64,000 nucleotides of DNA, taken from assembly GCF_000737765.1 (NCBI RefSeq), contig NZ_JPRI01000007.1, positions 207,653 to 271,652 on the forward strand, in the 5' to 3' direction. This DNA comes from Chryseobacterium vrystaatense (lineage in GTDB: Bacteria; Bacteroidota; Bacteroidia; Flavobacteriales; Weeksellaceae). Each line of letters begins with the position of its first letter. Positions within the stretch are counted from its first letter, which is position 1. A program made the position numbers and the translations under genes. Positions 27,685 through 37,446 of the stretch are shown here, in pieces. The notes beneath the pieces were generated by a model, which saw only the letters and a program-made list of their open reading frames with translations, was not told the DNA's origin and did no database searches.

Positions 27685-28395
27685 ATGAATATTACCGTAT
27701 TTGATGATTTGGAGAAACTGTATAAAAAAGCTGCAGATACATTTGTAGATCTTTCCAAAAAATCTATTCAGAAAAATAACAGGTTTGCTGTTGCATTAAG
27801 TGGGGGCTCTTCTCCCAAAGCTATTTTTAATCTGCTGGCAACCGAAGAATATGCAGCAAAAATCGAGTGGAATAAAGTATACTTTTTTTGGGTTGATGAA
27901 CGTTGGGTTCCGCTGGATGATGATAAAAGCAATGCCAAAATGACATTCGAAACACTTCTGGATAAAGTTCCGGTGAACAGAGATCAGATTTTTCCGATGT
28001 ATAAAGATGGAGTATCTCCTGAAGCATATGCTGTAGAATATGAACAGCAGATCAGAAAAATTCTGGGAGATGAAGGTATTTTTGATTTTATCCTTTTGGG
28101 AATGGGGGACGACGGGCATACCGCTTCTCTGTTTCCTGGTGAAAAGGTTCTTGATGAGAAAGAAAAGTGGGTTTCCGCCTATTACCTTACACCTCAGGAA
28201 ATGTTCAGAATTACTTTGACTGCACCATTGATTAATAAAGCTGAGAATATACTGGCTGTAGCATTCGGTGAATCCAAAAAGCATGCACTGAACGAAGTAT
28301 TAAACGGTGCATACAATCCTGCATTATATCCCATGCAGCTCATTGATAAAAAAGATGGTTTTCAGTTTTTTACAGATGAGAAAGCTAAAGGCTAG
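27685..28395 (+). CDS. pgl: 6-phosphogluconolactonase
   Basis: The 236-residue protein hydrolyses 6-phosphogluconolactone, the second step of the pathway. It has the NagB/Pgl-like fold with FAVALSGGSSPKAIF (near 37-51), the VDERWVPLDDDKSNAKM segment and GMGDDGHTASLFPG. It lies 25 nt after zwf and ends the operon before a terminator. The three genes encode the whole oxidative branch that makes NADPH. Confidence 0.96.
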   Translation: MNITVFDDLEKLYKKAADTFVDLSKKSIQKNNRFAVALSGGSSPKAIFNLLATEEYAAKIEWNKVYFFWVDERWVPLDDDKSNAKMTFETLLDKVPVNRDQIFPMYKDGVSPEAYAVEYEQQIRKILGDEGIFDFILLGMGDDGHTASLFPGEKVLDEKEKWVSAYYLTPQEMFRITLTAPLINKAENILAVAFGESKKHALNEVLNGAYNPALYPMQLIDKKDGFQFFTDEKAKG

Positions 28396-28444
28396 AAATT
28401 ATTTTAAAAAAATTGCTTAGCAATTGTATTTTATAAATTTAATT

Positions 28445-28480
28445 AAAAGAGGAAATGTGATTTATATTTCCTCTTTTTTA
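28445..28480 (+). terminator. Terminator of the gnd-zwf-pgl operon
   Basis: AAAAGAGGAAAT (28445-28456) pairs with ATTTCCTCTTTT (28465-28476), followed by more T. The stem has A on one side and T on the other, so it may also stop transcripts from the opposite strand. Confidence 0.85.
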
Positions 28481-28603
28481 TTGTAATGCATTTAATGATG
28501 TGCTATGTTTTGTTTGTTTTGTCTTTTATTATTCTTTTTTTTAATAAGTTATTGACTGTGAAAGTAAATCAGCGTCGGCTGAAAACGGGATTAGATAAAA
28601 GGT

Positions 28604-31090
28604 TTAAATCAAATACTTTTTCAGACCCTCCATAATTCCCTGCCATAGAGTATTAAAGAAACTTTTATTGGGATCACGTTTCACATCAACCTCTACGTGA
28701 TTAGGCTCACCTTTGGAATCATTCTTCACAAAAATATTAGCAATAGCACTAAGAACCTTCCTCTCTTTCCCGGTATTCTTATTTAAAAAGTTGACATGCA
28801 TGTCGGTGTATTTAAAATAAAAATTCCCGCCAATCTGATTGCTGTTGCCCTTGTAATCAAATTTCAGATATTGAATTTGTCCATCGAGACTGACATTCAG
28901 ATAAGGTCTTACGAAAAGATTGGCATTGTCTACAGACAGGTTTTTGATGGTTCCATTGATCGCATAGTCATCATTTTTATTGGCGACATCAAACTGCCAG
29001 CGGACATCGGTTGGAGCATCTCCAAAAAAATTAAAGTTGGAATCTACTTTTACCAAGGTCGGTTTCCCCTTCATCTTAGCACTGTTGACGTTCTTTATTG
29101 TTGCATTAAAATCTCCAAAAGTAAGCTTACCCGGAATTTTTGCTTTTTCAGCAACCTCTTCATAGGCTAATTTTGAATTTTTAATATCGATCTGTTTGAT
29201 GTAGAGTGGAAATTTCACATCACGAAGTTTTTTACTGAACATATACCGTACACCGATGTCATCAGGTGGTGCAAGATCATGATAAATATTACAGTCGATT
29301 CCGTCAAAAATAATATGATCCAGATCGATACTGGTTTTGGAACCTAATGTTGAGTTCTTATCCGTAATCACAATTGATTTAGCCTTTATCGTATAAAGAT
29401 CTTCTTCAACTGCAATTAAACGATTAAACTCTGCTCTGGAATATTTTGGAAGGAAGGCAAAATTGGCAGCAACAGTCTGCTTTCCTGTATTTTTTATATG
29501 ATCAACTTTCAGTCGGTAATATTTACCGGCATCTACATCAATTTTATTAGCGGTAATCAGCTGGCTTTTAATGTGAAATGGAATAGATTCTCTAAGAATG
29601 TCTTTATTGGTCGTAACCGAATTAAGGGTCACATTAAAATTGTCCACCTTTAGTTTTTGTTTGCCATCCTTTCTTTGGATAAAAGTTCCGTCGATGATAT
29701 GGAGTGCTCCCAGATGTGCCAGCAAATCGGGTGTTGCATTATGCTTTTTCTCAGGAGCTTTCTTCTTATGTGATGCAGAAATAATTTCTATTTCAGGGTG
29801 GTGTACATTGATTTTTTCGAGTTGAAGCTGAAGTTGTTGTCCTGCAAATTTTGAAGTATTGTTGAGGATTTCTACTTTCCTGGATCTGATGTTGAAAAGA
29901 TCTTTTGCAGAGCTCTTTCCAAGGGCTTTAAACTCTATGTCATCAATGAGAATATCCGCATTGTCAGAAGTAATTTTCCTGATGTTCACAGCCTGTAATG
30001 GATCCGATTTGAAATAAATATTTTCAAATTCAATATTGTGGGTGGAAAATGCAAAAGGGATTTTTTCTTTCACTGTTTTTTTATCGAAAACAATATCTTT
30101 TAAATTTAAATGGAAATTGTCTACAGAAGCGATCTTTGTTTTGTCTCTCTGCTGAATAAGCACAGAACCCTGTCCAAAATCAAGATTTCTGATCCCAATT
30201 TTCAGGTTAACTTCTTTCGGATTTTCTTTGACCTCCTTTTTATGGGTTGAAGTAACAATCAGTTGAGGTTTAACGAATTTTGCATTCTCAATGATAAGAG
30301 AATCCTGATTGATGCTGAAGTCTTCTGCAGAAAGCTGATTGATCTTCAGATCAAAAACATTCTTGGCATTGTAGAGGGCAGGACTTTCAATAGGTTTCAG
30401 GTGAAATTCAGAAATATGAAGCTGCTTATTTTTAGCGTCAATTTTAGTGGCATAAATCTGATAAAAATCGTTGACCGTGATCAGCAGATCGTGAGCATCA
30501 ATTTTAAAATTTTTAAAAGCAATAGGCAGTTTTGAGGCATTTTCACTCAGTTTAATTTCTGTAAGGTTAATGTTGACATTTTTTCCGTTAACAAGATCTT
30601 TCCTGTTTTTGTCTTTTACCGAAATATTTCCGTTGGTGACCAAAATATTCTCAACACCGAAGTTGATTTTCTTCTGTACTGAGTCTTTTTTTTCTTTTGG
30701 CTTGCCTAGAGCTATTTTAACGTTAGGGTCAATCAGCTGTACATTTTTAATATGATAAGACTTATTGAAAATTGCATTCCAAATTCCGAAATTCTGAATG
30801 CGGAGACTTTTAATGTCCCCGTTAATTTGGGTAACTGCAGGATCTGTAGTCTGTTTGGTTTTGATATGAATAGCGTTTGCCGAAATATCACCTTTAAAGA
30901 GGTTAAGATCGAAATCTTTAAGACTGATTTGATAAGGCGTCTTTTCATTGACGAGCTGTGGCAGTTTATTTTTGAGATAAATATTAAGAAGAAAAGGAAA
31001 AATAAGTACTAAAATAACGAGTATTCCTGCGACAATCAGGATGATTCTCTTTTTTTTTCCGGGCTTTTTATTAATTATTTTTTTTTCCAT
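28604..31090 (-). CDS. AsmA/DUF748-like membrane-anchored envelope protein
   Basis: The 828-residue protein has one transmembrane helix (about 15-35) and a long periplasmic beta-rich body of repeated segments (ISLKDFDLNLFKGDI..., VDNFNVTLNSV..., LVKVDSNFNFFGDAPTDVRWQFDV) like AsmA and bridge-like lipid transport proteins. AsmA-type proteins are tied to phospholipid traffic between inner and outer membranes in proteobacteria; the same role here is inference. It is a single gene with long gaps on both sides. Confidence 0.8.
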   Translation of the reverse strand: MEKKIINKKPGKKKRIILIVAGILVILVLIFPFLLNIYLKNKLPQLVNEKTPYQISLKDFDLNLFKGDISANAIHIKTKQTTDPAVTQINGDIKSLRIQNFGIWNAIFNKSYHIKNVQLIDPNVKIALGKPKEKKDSVQKKINFGVENILVTNGNISVKDKNRKDLVNGKNVNINLTEIKLSENASKLPIAFKNFKIDAHDLLITVNDFYQIYATKIDAKNKQLHISEFHLKPIESPALYNAKNVFDLKINQLSAEDFSINQDSLIIENAKFVKPQLIVTSTHKKEVKENPKEVNLKIGIRNLDFGQGSVLIQQRDKTKIASVDNFHLNLKDIVFDKKTVKEKIPFAFSTHNIEFENIYFKSDPLQAVNIRKITSDNADILIDDIEFKALGKSSAKDLFNIRSRKVEILNNTSKFAGQQLQLQLEKINVHHPEIEIISASHKKKAPEKKHNATPDLLAHLGALHIIDGTFIQRKDGKQKLKVDNFNVTLNSVTTNKDILRESIPFHIKSQLITANKIDVDAGKYYRLKVDHIKNTGKQTVAANFAFLPKYSRAEFNRLIAVEEDLYTIKAKSIVITDKNSTLGSKTSIDLDHIIFDGIDCNIYHDLAPPDDIGVRYMFSKKLRDVKFPLYIKQIDIKNSKLAYEEVAEKAKIPGKLTFGDFNATIKNVNSAKMKGKPTLVKVDSNFNFFGDAPTDVRWQFDVANKNDDYAINGTIKNLSVDNANLFVRPYLNVSLDGQIQYLKFDYKGNSNQIGGNFYFKYTDMHVNFLNKNTGKERKVLSAIANIFVKNDSKGEPNHVEVDVKRDPNKSFFNTLWQGIMEGLKKYLI

Positions 31091-31438
31091 ATTGCATTTG
31101 TGTTAGTGTTAACGGCCAGAGTAAATCAGTGAATTTAAAATACGAATATTTCAAATACTTTCCAATCCCGTTCCAATTTACAAGATAATTAAAATTATTT
31201 CACAATTTATCACTGTTAAATTTTAGATCAAAGAAAGAACAAGGTTCCTTACGACATTGAATGGGGAAGCACAAAATGCTGGTGAAAAATAGAAAATTCC
31301 CTTTTAATAGGGAGTATTGTTCTTACTGTTTTATGAAATCAGGCTTGGATTTTATAATCCAAGCCTGACTTTTTATCTAACATAATTAACGAATAATATC
31401 TTAAAATATTTTTCTGTTGTTTGTATGGCGCAGCTATT
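31091..31438. other. Intergenic region with plus-oriented terminator, no gene seen
   Basis: No gene is supported. The only structure is the hairpin at 31340-31375. A small inverted repeat TCCC(N8)GGGA lies near 31300. Confidence 0.45.
31340..31375 (+). terminator. Terminator hairpin of plus orientation without an upstream gene
   Basis: A 13-bp perfect stem (31340-31352 with 31357-31369), TTAT loop, then CTTTTTATC on the plus strand. The only neighbours are minus-strand genes: the VOC gene ends 70 nt away and the AsmA-like gene starts 250 nt away. It may simply terminate the VOC transcript, whose T run (TTTC) is poor, or end an unannotated plus-strand RNA. Confidence 0.6.
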
Positions 31439-31849
31439 TTACTGCTTACCTGTAAACTTTTCTACTGATTCCTTTGTGACCGGGGTAAAGTAGTTCACCA
31501 GGTTGCCATCCGGATCCCTGAATAAGAGAGATTTATTTCCCCACGGCATCGTGGTTGGTTCCTGTACAATATGAGAAGAAAGAACAGTTCTTAAGCGATC
31601 AAATTCCTTATCTACATCATCCACTAAAAATTCGATAATAGCAGAACGGTTTTCAGCAGGCTGTGCCACACTTTCCCCACCAAAAAACTGCAGCGTTCTG
31701 GTACTTCCTATTGCAAGCGTTGTTGTAGCCGTTTTAAGCTCAGCAAAATCAGGCGTATAATGTAGGGCTGCAATTCCTGTGATCTGTTCATAAAATGATA
31801 TCATGCTTTCGATATGGGCGGTTATGATACGGATGGATACTAAATTCAT
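31439..31849 (-). CDS. VOC-family (glyoxalase/bleomycin-resistance-like) protein
   Basis: The 136-residue protein has the paired beta-alpha-beta-beta-beta modules of the vicinal oxygen chelate fold: SIRIITAHIESMISFYEQITGIAALHY at the N-terminus and SLLFRDPDGNLVNYFTP near the C-terminus. Family members bind a metal and act as glyoxalases, dioxygenases or antibiotic-binding proteins. The exact role cannot be told. It is a single gene. Confidence 0.85.
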   Translation of the reverse strand: MNLVSIRIITAHIESMISFYEQITGIAALHYTPDFAELKTATTTLAIGSTRTLQFFGGESVAQPAENRSAIIEFLVDDVDKEFDRLRTVLSSHIVQEPTTMPWGNKSLLFRDPDGNLVNYFTPVTKESVEKFTGKQ

Positions 31850-32075
31850 TATTGAATATTTTTAAATTAGGCTGTAAAGATAGAGTGAGGTTGTGACAAG
31901 AGTGTGTCAGGAGAACGTATCTGAGGATCTAAGTTTTTTTATTTTTGTAACTGGCTGTAAACTATATTTGTTTACATGATGATTGATGAAAAAGTTTTTT
32001 TACTTTAACAGTGAAACTAAATTAGCACTTCATTATCAATTCCTTTTATTAGTGACAACCATAAAAACATTTAGA

Positions 32076-32420
32076 ATGGACAAAGAGACTGTAAACTATA
32101 TCATCAACTATTTTAGTAAGCTGATGACTGACGATGAAAAAGCAGCATTGAAATACCATATATTCATGTACAAAAGTTCTGATAATCCCAAAATGAGAGA
32201 TGTGATGACAAAAAAAGGCTGGATTGATTCTAGTCCTGAGATAATTAATTTCCTCAAGGATGGTTATGAAGAATTTGAATTAAATGTAGTCAAAAGAATA
32301 ATGTCTGAGACACCGGAAAAAGTATTCTTTAATAACTGTCCAAAATGTAATAAGCTTGCCCGTACGCCCAATGCAAAGCAATGTAGGTATTGTACATATA
32401 GCTGGCACGACTTGGTTTGA
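32076..32420 (+). CDS. Hypothetical protein with C-terminal zinc-ribbon-like Cys motif
   Basis: The 114-residue protein (start MDKETVNYI at 32076) is mostly helical. It ends with CPKC and CRYC pairs (PKCNKLARTPNAKQCRYC), a likely zinc ribbon. An in-frame ATG at 31983 would add a hydrophobic-basic stretch without conserved character and is not chosen. The pattern of DDEKAALKYHIF and DGYEEFELNVVKRIM is not recognised. It is a single gene. Binding of nucleic acid or protein via the ribbon is only a possibility. Confidence 0.6.
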   Translation: MDKETVNYIINYFSKLMTDDEKAALKYHIFMYKSSDNPKMRDVMTKKGWIDSSPEIINFLKDGYEEFELNVVKRIMSETPEKVFFNNCPKCNKLARTPNAKQCRYCTYSWHDLV

Positions 32421-32540
32421 AATTAAAAAACGAAGGTCTGCACTAATCAAAAGTATCTTATAGTCAGTGATAAAACTCTTTCTCCTATCTGAAAATAAAA
32501 CTCCATCACAAAAATTTTTGTAAGGGGTTTATTTAAAAGA

Positions 32541-32572
32541 TTCCGCGGCATTTCTATAAAAACACCGCGGAA
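32541..32572 (-). terminator. Hairpin after the heme-binding-like gene
   Basis: TTCCGCGG (32541-32548) pairs with CCGCGGAA (32565-32572). On the minus strand it is followed by a T-rich stretch (TCTTTTAAAT). It lies 19 nt past the stop at 32591. Confidence 0.6.
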
Positions 32573-32590
32573 ATACTTGAAATTATCTTA

Positions 32591-34114
32591 TTATTCCTTA
32601 TGGTAAGGACATCCGGCAGGAGGATTCGTCGCCTCACCGGTAACGGTCATATTCGGTTTCTGATCAAAGAACTGTTCTTCGATAACGCGTCTCTGGTCTT
32701 CCGGAATATCCTGAAGTTTACGAAGGGTATTTACCTGGATGTGAGGCCAGCTTGTCGTTCCCCCATCATTTCCGAAATCAAATTCAAAAAATACAATCTG
32801 TTCGTACTGCAGCTGAATAATTTCTTTTCCATCTTCAATCACGGTTTGGATCCACAGACTAAAGTCTACTTCAACGGTAGGAACGAAGCGGTTCACAAAA
32901 GGAACATTTAAAATTCCTCCCTGAGCACCGGTCTTCATTTTTGATGACATCTGAACCTTTACGTAATTGGAAACATGCTGACCGCTTAACGTATCTCGCA
33001 GTCGTAAATCCGGTCGTACAGAATAAGGATATAAATGATCAGCAAGGATTCGCTGTGTATAAATTTTGTTGGAACCCTCATCATTTTTATCCGTTAGTGT
33101 TTCATGAACCCAGGCTGGTGCCGGTTCATCAAGATTGATTGGTTCATGACCGGCTCCACCCATGGTTTTAGAAATAGCAAGATGATCAGTCTGCCACGCA
33201 GCAGTACCATATGGGAATTTTGGTGAACCTTCAATTAAGTAGTTATTACCACTGGGTGTAATATCTCCCAGCAACGTAATCGTGCTGCCATGAGGAATAA
33301 CACCACTTCTTGAAATAGAATAGTCGGGAATAAAGTAAGGACCTTTTATACCATCTCCCGGTTTTAATTCCTGAGCAGGAATGATCTCATAATATTCCTG
33401 TCCTTCCTGTAATTCACTTAAAAGAATATACTTTTTTTTATTCTTATCAGCAGATATCTGAACCAATGGCTCATCTCTGTATGTACCGGCGTATCCATAT
33501 TTTTTAAAATCATCGTCAGAAAAAGCGTGAATACCGCGGTCTTTTTCAATCGATTCTTTAGTGGCGGCATGATTGTAAACATCACTCAGCCATAAATACA
33601 TTCCGTTTTCCTCATGAATGGATGCATATTGCAGATCTGGCTTTCCTGCTTCTTTATTAACGCTTTTAATAGTCTGCTCATATTTTACAGCTCCACAGAA
33701 TAACTCACTGGCACCGCCACGGTTGCGGACTCCGCCGGGAACAAGAGAAAAGGTCAGTTTTTCAATATACTCTTCACAATCAAAGCTGAATTTGCCCGGA
33801 ATCGTTCCTGAATTTGTACCTGGTGAAGGCATGATCGTTGTATGTATTCCACCTGAGAGTGAGGGCTCACCGATGTTTTTATTGTAATTGGCATTGTAGC
33901 TTACCCATGTGCCATCCAGCGCAGCCAGTACACCGTAATCCACATCATTCGCTATTTCCTGCAGGTTTTCTTCCTTAAAAGGCATTACAGGATCATCAAT
34001 GAGAAGTTTTGAGTATCCGTGCATTATTTCTGCCAGGGTACTCTGATTTCCGCCTGAACTCTTACGGAACATTTGTCCGCCTGTTTCAAGACCTTCTTTT
34101 TTACGTTTAAGCAT
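32591..34114 (-). CDS. Putative heme-binding protein (FMP-like), uncertain
   Basis: The 507-residue protein has no signal peptide. Residues about 57-150 (DYGVLAALDGTWVSYN...IPGKFSFDCEEYIEKLTFSLVPGGVRNRGG) look like a lipocalin- or nitrobindin-like beta-barrel. A related strand pattern returns near the C-terminus (FVPTVEVDFSLWIQTVIEDGKEIIQLQYEQIVFFEF). The last residues are GCPYHKE, with a Cys-Pro-x-His motif that could ligate heme. I recall similar proteins annotated as heme-binding in this group, but this is not proven here. It is a single gene. The function is unknown. Confidence 0.45.
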   Translation of the reverse strand: MLKRKKEGLETGGQMFRKSSGGNQSTLAEIMHGYSKLLIDDPVMPFKEENLQEIANDVDYGVLAALDGTWVSYNANYNKNIGEPSLSGGIHTTIMPSPGTNSGTIPGKFSFDCEEYIEKLTFSLVPGGVRNRGGASELFCGAVKYEQTIKSVNKEAGKPDLQYASIHEENGMYLWLSDVYNHAATKESIEKDRGIHAFSDDDFKKYGYAGTYRDEPLVQISADKNKKKYILLSELQEGQEYYEIIPAQELKPGDGIKGPYFIPDYSISRSGVIPHGSTITLLGDITPSGNNYLIEGSPKFPYGTAAWQTDHLAISKTMGGAGHEPINLDEPAPAWVHETLTDKNDEGSNKIYTQRILADHLYPYSVRPDLRLRDTLSGQHVSNYVKVQMSSKMKTGAQGGILNVPFVNRFVPTVEVDFSLWIQTVIEDGKEIIQLQYEQIVFFEFDFGNDGGTTSWPHIQVNTLRKLQDIPEDQRRVIEEQFFDQKPNMTVTGEATNPPAGCPYHKE

Positions 34115-34604
34115 GGTATTTAGTTTTTATGGTTATCAATTAATAATTATTTCGTTAAGATTTGATGGTTAGAGTATCTTTAGGCCCCATCATAGGAGAG
34201 TAATTAGTGTAGTCAATCTATATACCTGTCAGAGTCTTTGGAATACGCTTAGAGAATCCATCTTCTTTTTCAGAAATGGCGGATTGTTTTTTGAGCGGTC
34301 CATAGTGATCAGTTTTTGTTTACTCAAAATTAATCACAATGTGGTACCTGTCATTCAGTATTTTTACTTAATTTTTATTGCTTTAATTTGAGATATTTTA
34401 AGAAAATCCTTTATTAAATAGAATTGTGGAATGTTTTGTTTTCACCTAATTTAGAATTATTTTAAATAAAAGGAAACGGTTTTGAAGGTATTCTGTTTAA
34501 TGTTTTATTCATTAAATAAAAATACTGATATGGGATCATAGAATATTTCCTACTTTTATGACATTTCAAAAAATGATTTTCTCCCTGCTCATAAAAACGA
34601 AACT
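34115..34604. other. Intergenic region before the beta-lactamase gene
   Basis: No gene or clear terminator is seen. The DNA is AT-rich. It separates the minus-strand heme-binding-like gene from the plus-strand bla gene, so it should hold both promoters, but I do not see a clean TAnnTTTG box for either. Confidence 0.4.
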
Positions 34605-35510
34605 ATGTACTCAATAAAGAAGCTGATCCCTCTGATCCTTTTATTACCTTTAAGTCTGAACATAAAGGCACAATCCATCGAAAACCTGAGAAAGGAAATC
34701 AAACAGATTATTTCAACAAAAAATGCAACCGTTGGGATATCAGTAAAAGGTATTGAGGATAAAGACACTCTGAGTATCAATGGCAATTTACAGATGCCTA
34801 TGATGAGTGTTTTTAAGTTCCACATTGCTCTCACAGTTCTGAATCAGGTGGATAAAGGGAAGCTGAAATTGAATCAGAAGATTTTTGTGAAAAAAGAAGA
34901 TCTCCATGCAGATACCTGGAGCCCGATGCGCGATGAGTTTCCTGATGGAAATCTCTATTTAACATTAGATGAGATATTGAGATATACCGTTTCACACAGT
35001 GATAATAATGGATGCGACCTGCTTTTGAGGATGTTGGGAGGAACTGAAACAGTGCAGCAATTCATAAACAAACAGGGAATTAAAGATTTTACCATCAAAG
35101 TAAATGAACAGGAAATGGCATCCTGGGACAATCTGTACCTGAATACCACTACACCTTTAGCCACAACAGAACTTTTGGAGAAATTTTATAAAGGAAAAGT
35201 CCTTAAAAAAGAAACAACAAAATATTTGTATCAGATCATGGCACAAACCTCACGTGGGATCACATGGCTGAAAGCAGGATTGCCTGAAGGTACAGAGATA
35301 GCCCACAGAACAGGAATTTCCGGAACCAATAAAAATAACCTTCGGGCAGCAATGAATGATGTAGGAATCATTAAACTTCCGAACGGAAAGCATTGTATTC
35401 TGTCTCTATATCTGAAAAATATTACCGAAGAAAGAACGGAAACAGAAAAGACAATGGCAGATATTGCCAAAGCAGTGTGGAACTATTATACAAAGGAAAA
35501 ACGAAACTAA
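34605..35510 (+). CDS. bla: Class A beta-lactamase, subclass A2 (CGA/CIA-like)
   Basis: The 301-residue secreted serine enzyme hydrolyses beta-lactams. It has a signal peptide (cut near IKAQ, 20-23), the SxxK motif SVFK (Ser68-Lys71), SDN (132-134) and the RTG triad replacing KTG (Arg235-Gly237). NEQEMASWDN (168-176) is the omega-loop region and contains a candidate for general-base Glu. The length and the SHSDNNGCD and RTGISGTN context match the Chryseobacterium CGA/CIA group of extended-spectrum enzymes. Its stop is directly followed by the ATG of a second serine hydrolase. The resistance spectrum cannot be read from sequence alone. Confidence 0.9.
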   Translation: MYSIKKLIPLILLLPLSLNIKAQSIENLRKEIKQIISTKNATVGISVKGIEDKDTLSINGNLQMPMMSVFKFHIALTVLNQVDKGKLKLNQKIFVKKEDLHADTWSPMRDEFPDGNLYLTLDEILRYTVSHSDNNGCDLLLRMLGGTETVQQFINKQGIKDFTIKVNEQEMASWDNLYLNTTTPLATTELLEKFYKGKVLKKETTKYLYQIMAQTSRGITWLKAGLPEGTEIAHRTGISGTNKNNLRAAMNDVGIIKLPNGKHCILSLYLKNITEERTETEKTMADIAKAVWNYYTKEKRN

Positions 35511-36572
35511 ATGCAAACCAAACTTACTTTATTATTTCTTATCCTCATTTTTTCGGAAACCAAAGCGCAGAAGGCAGATGATTTTTCGAAAAAAATTGAC
35601 AGTGTTATTACATCCTCTGATCCTGTAAAATTTAATGGAACTGTTCTGATAACAAAGGCCGGTAAGGTTAAATATGCTAAAACGTTTGGCTACAAAGACA
35701 TTGATGCAGGAATTGAACTGAAACCTGATGATCAGTTTGAGATTATGTCCAATTCAAAGCAAATTACAGCAGTATTGATTTTAAAACAAGTAGAAAAAGG
35801 AAATATAAACCTTCAGTCTCCAATTAAAAAATATCTCCCTTATCTGAAGCAGTCCTGGGCGGATTCTGTTACTGTGCATCAGATTTTGAATCATACCCAT
35901 GGAATCGCTGATACAGAAAAACCTCTTCTTTTTAAACCGGGTTCACAATTCAAATACGGGAATCTGTCATATATGCTTTTGGGAGAAATGCTGGAAAAAA
36001 TATCGGGTAAAACATATGTTGAACTGGCCAATGAATTATTCAGACAAGTGAAAATGAAAAATACGTTCTGCTACACTGAAGATCACAAAAGAAATCTTGT
36101 CCCCGGTTATATGAATAAGGAAAATAATTTTGCAAGAGTACAGCAATCATTTCTGAATAAAGACAACATACCCGCAGCCGGAATTGTGTCGACAGCTTAC
36201 GATCTGTCCCTATGGGATGATGCTTTATTCAACGGGAAGCTGTTAAAATCCGGAACATTTAAGATGATGACCTCAGCGACAACCATGTCACAGCATCAGG
36301 TTTTTGGAAAAGAAAATATGGGATTCGGTTATAACGTCCGTGTGATCAAAGAATCCGGCATGAATTATTTTGCGGTAACCGGACTTGGCGATGGGTTTAC
36401 GTGTTTAAATGCCCATTTTCCGGACAACGATGTGAGTCTGATCATTCTGGAAAACCAAATGCCTGAAAGCCGTGAGTATTGGAGTTATAAAGAAGCGGTA
36501 ATTAAAAACATCGTATTAAAAAGCAGTTTACTTGGCGGGCAAAAGGATTTGACAGACCCAATCCTGAAATAA
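35511..36572 (+). CDS. Serine hydrolase, penicillin-binding/class C beta-lactamase-like
   Basis: The 353-residue exported protein has a signal peptide (ends ETKAQ) and the beta-lactamase-fold motifs SNSK (Ser80 to Lys83) and YGN (Tyr149-Asn151). It lacks the length and context of a true AmpC. The family includes peptidases, esterases and D-amino-acid-related enzymes. Its ATG follows the bla stop with no gap (TAAATG), so the two are translated from one mRNA. A cell-wall or peptide substrate is likely but unproven. Confidence 0.85.
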   Translation: MQTKLTLLFLILIFSETKAQKADDFSKKIDSVITSSDPVKFNGTVLITKAGKVKYAKTFGYKDIDAGIELKPDDQFEIMSNSKQITAVLILKQVEKGNINLQSPIKKYLPYLKQSWADSVTVHQILNHTHGIADTEKPLLFKPGSQFKYGNLSYMLLGEMLEKISGKTYVELANELFRQVKMKNTFCYTEDHKRNLVPGYMNKENNFARVQQSFLNKDNIPAAGIVSTAYDLSLWDDALFNGKLLKSGTFKMMTSATTMSQHQVFGKENMGFGYNVRVIKESGMNYFAVTGLGDGFTCLNAHFPDNDVSLIILENQMPESREYWSYKEAVIKNIVLKSSLLGGQKDLTDPILK

Positions 36573-36806
36573 AAATTTTTAAGCTCTATAGTGTGTTATA
36601 AAAACTATAAATGGAAATGTATTCCAGATTATTGGTGAAGTAGTAAGTCTTTGTTAAAGTTATGTAAGAGAAATAAGAGAGCTTTGATGAGGATTTAAGC
36701 AGTTGCAGATTTAAAGGTTCTGATATAACTTTACAAGCGACCTGGGTGAGAAGTGATAAAAGAATTATTAGTTCAACAAGAATAGAAAAAAGACTAAATT
36801 TAAAAG

Positions 36807-37358
36807 ATGAATAAATTTTTAATAACAGCAATGCTTCTGTCACTGGGTTTGGCTAATCAGGCTCATGCACAGAAAAAGAATACTGGTAATAAGGCGGTAG
36901 TTGAGCAAAATCCAGCCAAAGAAATTGAAAAAGCAAAAAGCTGGATTACTCATATAGTTGCCAGTACACTAAATAAGGCCAATGGGATGGAGGAAAATAC
37001 AAATGAAGAAGCAGAAGGCAAGCATAAAGAAATCTATACCAAAAAATACATAGCCTACAAAAATGATGCAGCAGAAGTTGATTTGGATGGAGGAATGACT
37101 TTGAAAGCTTTTAAAAATAAATGGGCTAAAGATTTTAACTGTCAATACGCAGGTGTGGGTACTGGTTATCTCATATCTGGGACAGATTATGGATTCATAA
37201 AAGTGACGCACTGTGATTTCAAGAAAAAAATGGGTTCTTCTTATATGTTTGAAACGGTAATTACCGATACAGAGTCTAATGTAAGTTATAAAAGAGATAT
37301 CAGGGTAATTCCTTCCGGGACTTCCTTTTTAATTGAAGATGTACTCGAATATAACTAA
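36807..37358 (+). CDS. Exported protein of unknown function
   Basis: The 183-residue protein has a signal peptide (MNKFLITAMLLSLGLANQAHAQ). The mature part has a charged helical stretch (EIEKAKSWITHIVASTLNKANGMEENTNEEAEGKHKEIYTKK) followed by a beta-rich end with a possible Cys pair (CQYAG, HCDFKK). No family is recognised. It is 234 nt after the serine hydrolase on the same strand. Confidence 0.65.
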   Translation: MNKFLITAMLLSLGLANQAHAQKKNTGNKAVVEQNPAKEIEKAKSWITHIVASTLNKANGMEENTNEEAEGKHKEIYTKKYIAYKNDAAEVDLDGGMTLKAFKNKWAKDFNCQYAGVGTGYLISGTDYGFIKVTHCDFKKKMGSSYMFETVITDTESNVSYKRDIRVIPSGTSFLIEDVLEYN

Positions 37359-37446
37359 AAGTATGAATCTTAATGTTTAATAGTTTGATGGTCAGTTAGT
37401 TTTCTGAATGTATGCTGGCCCTATTTTTAATTAATCTCACAATACG

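Noticed and set aside
27796..28284. 162-codon open frame antisense to pgl
   Set aside because: It lies wholly within the pgl coding region, has no recognisable domain and is explained as a codon-bias shadow.
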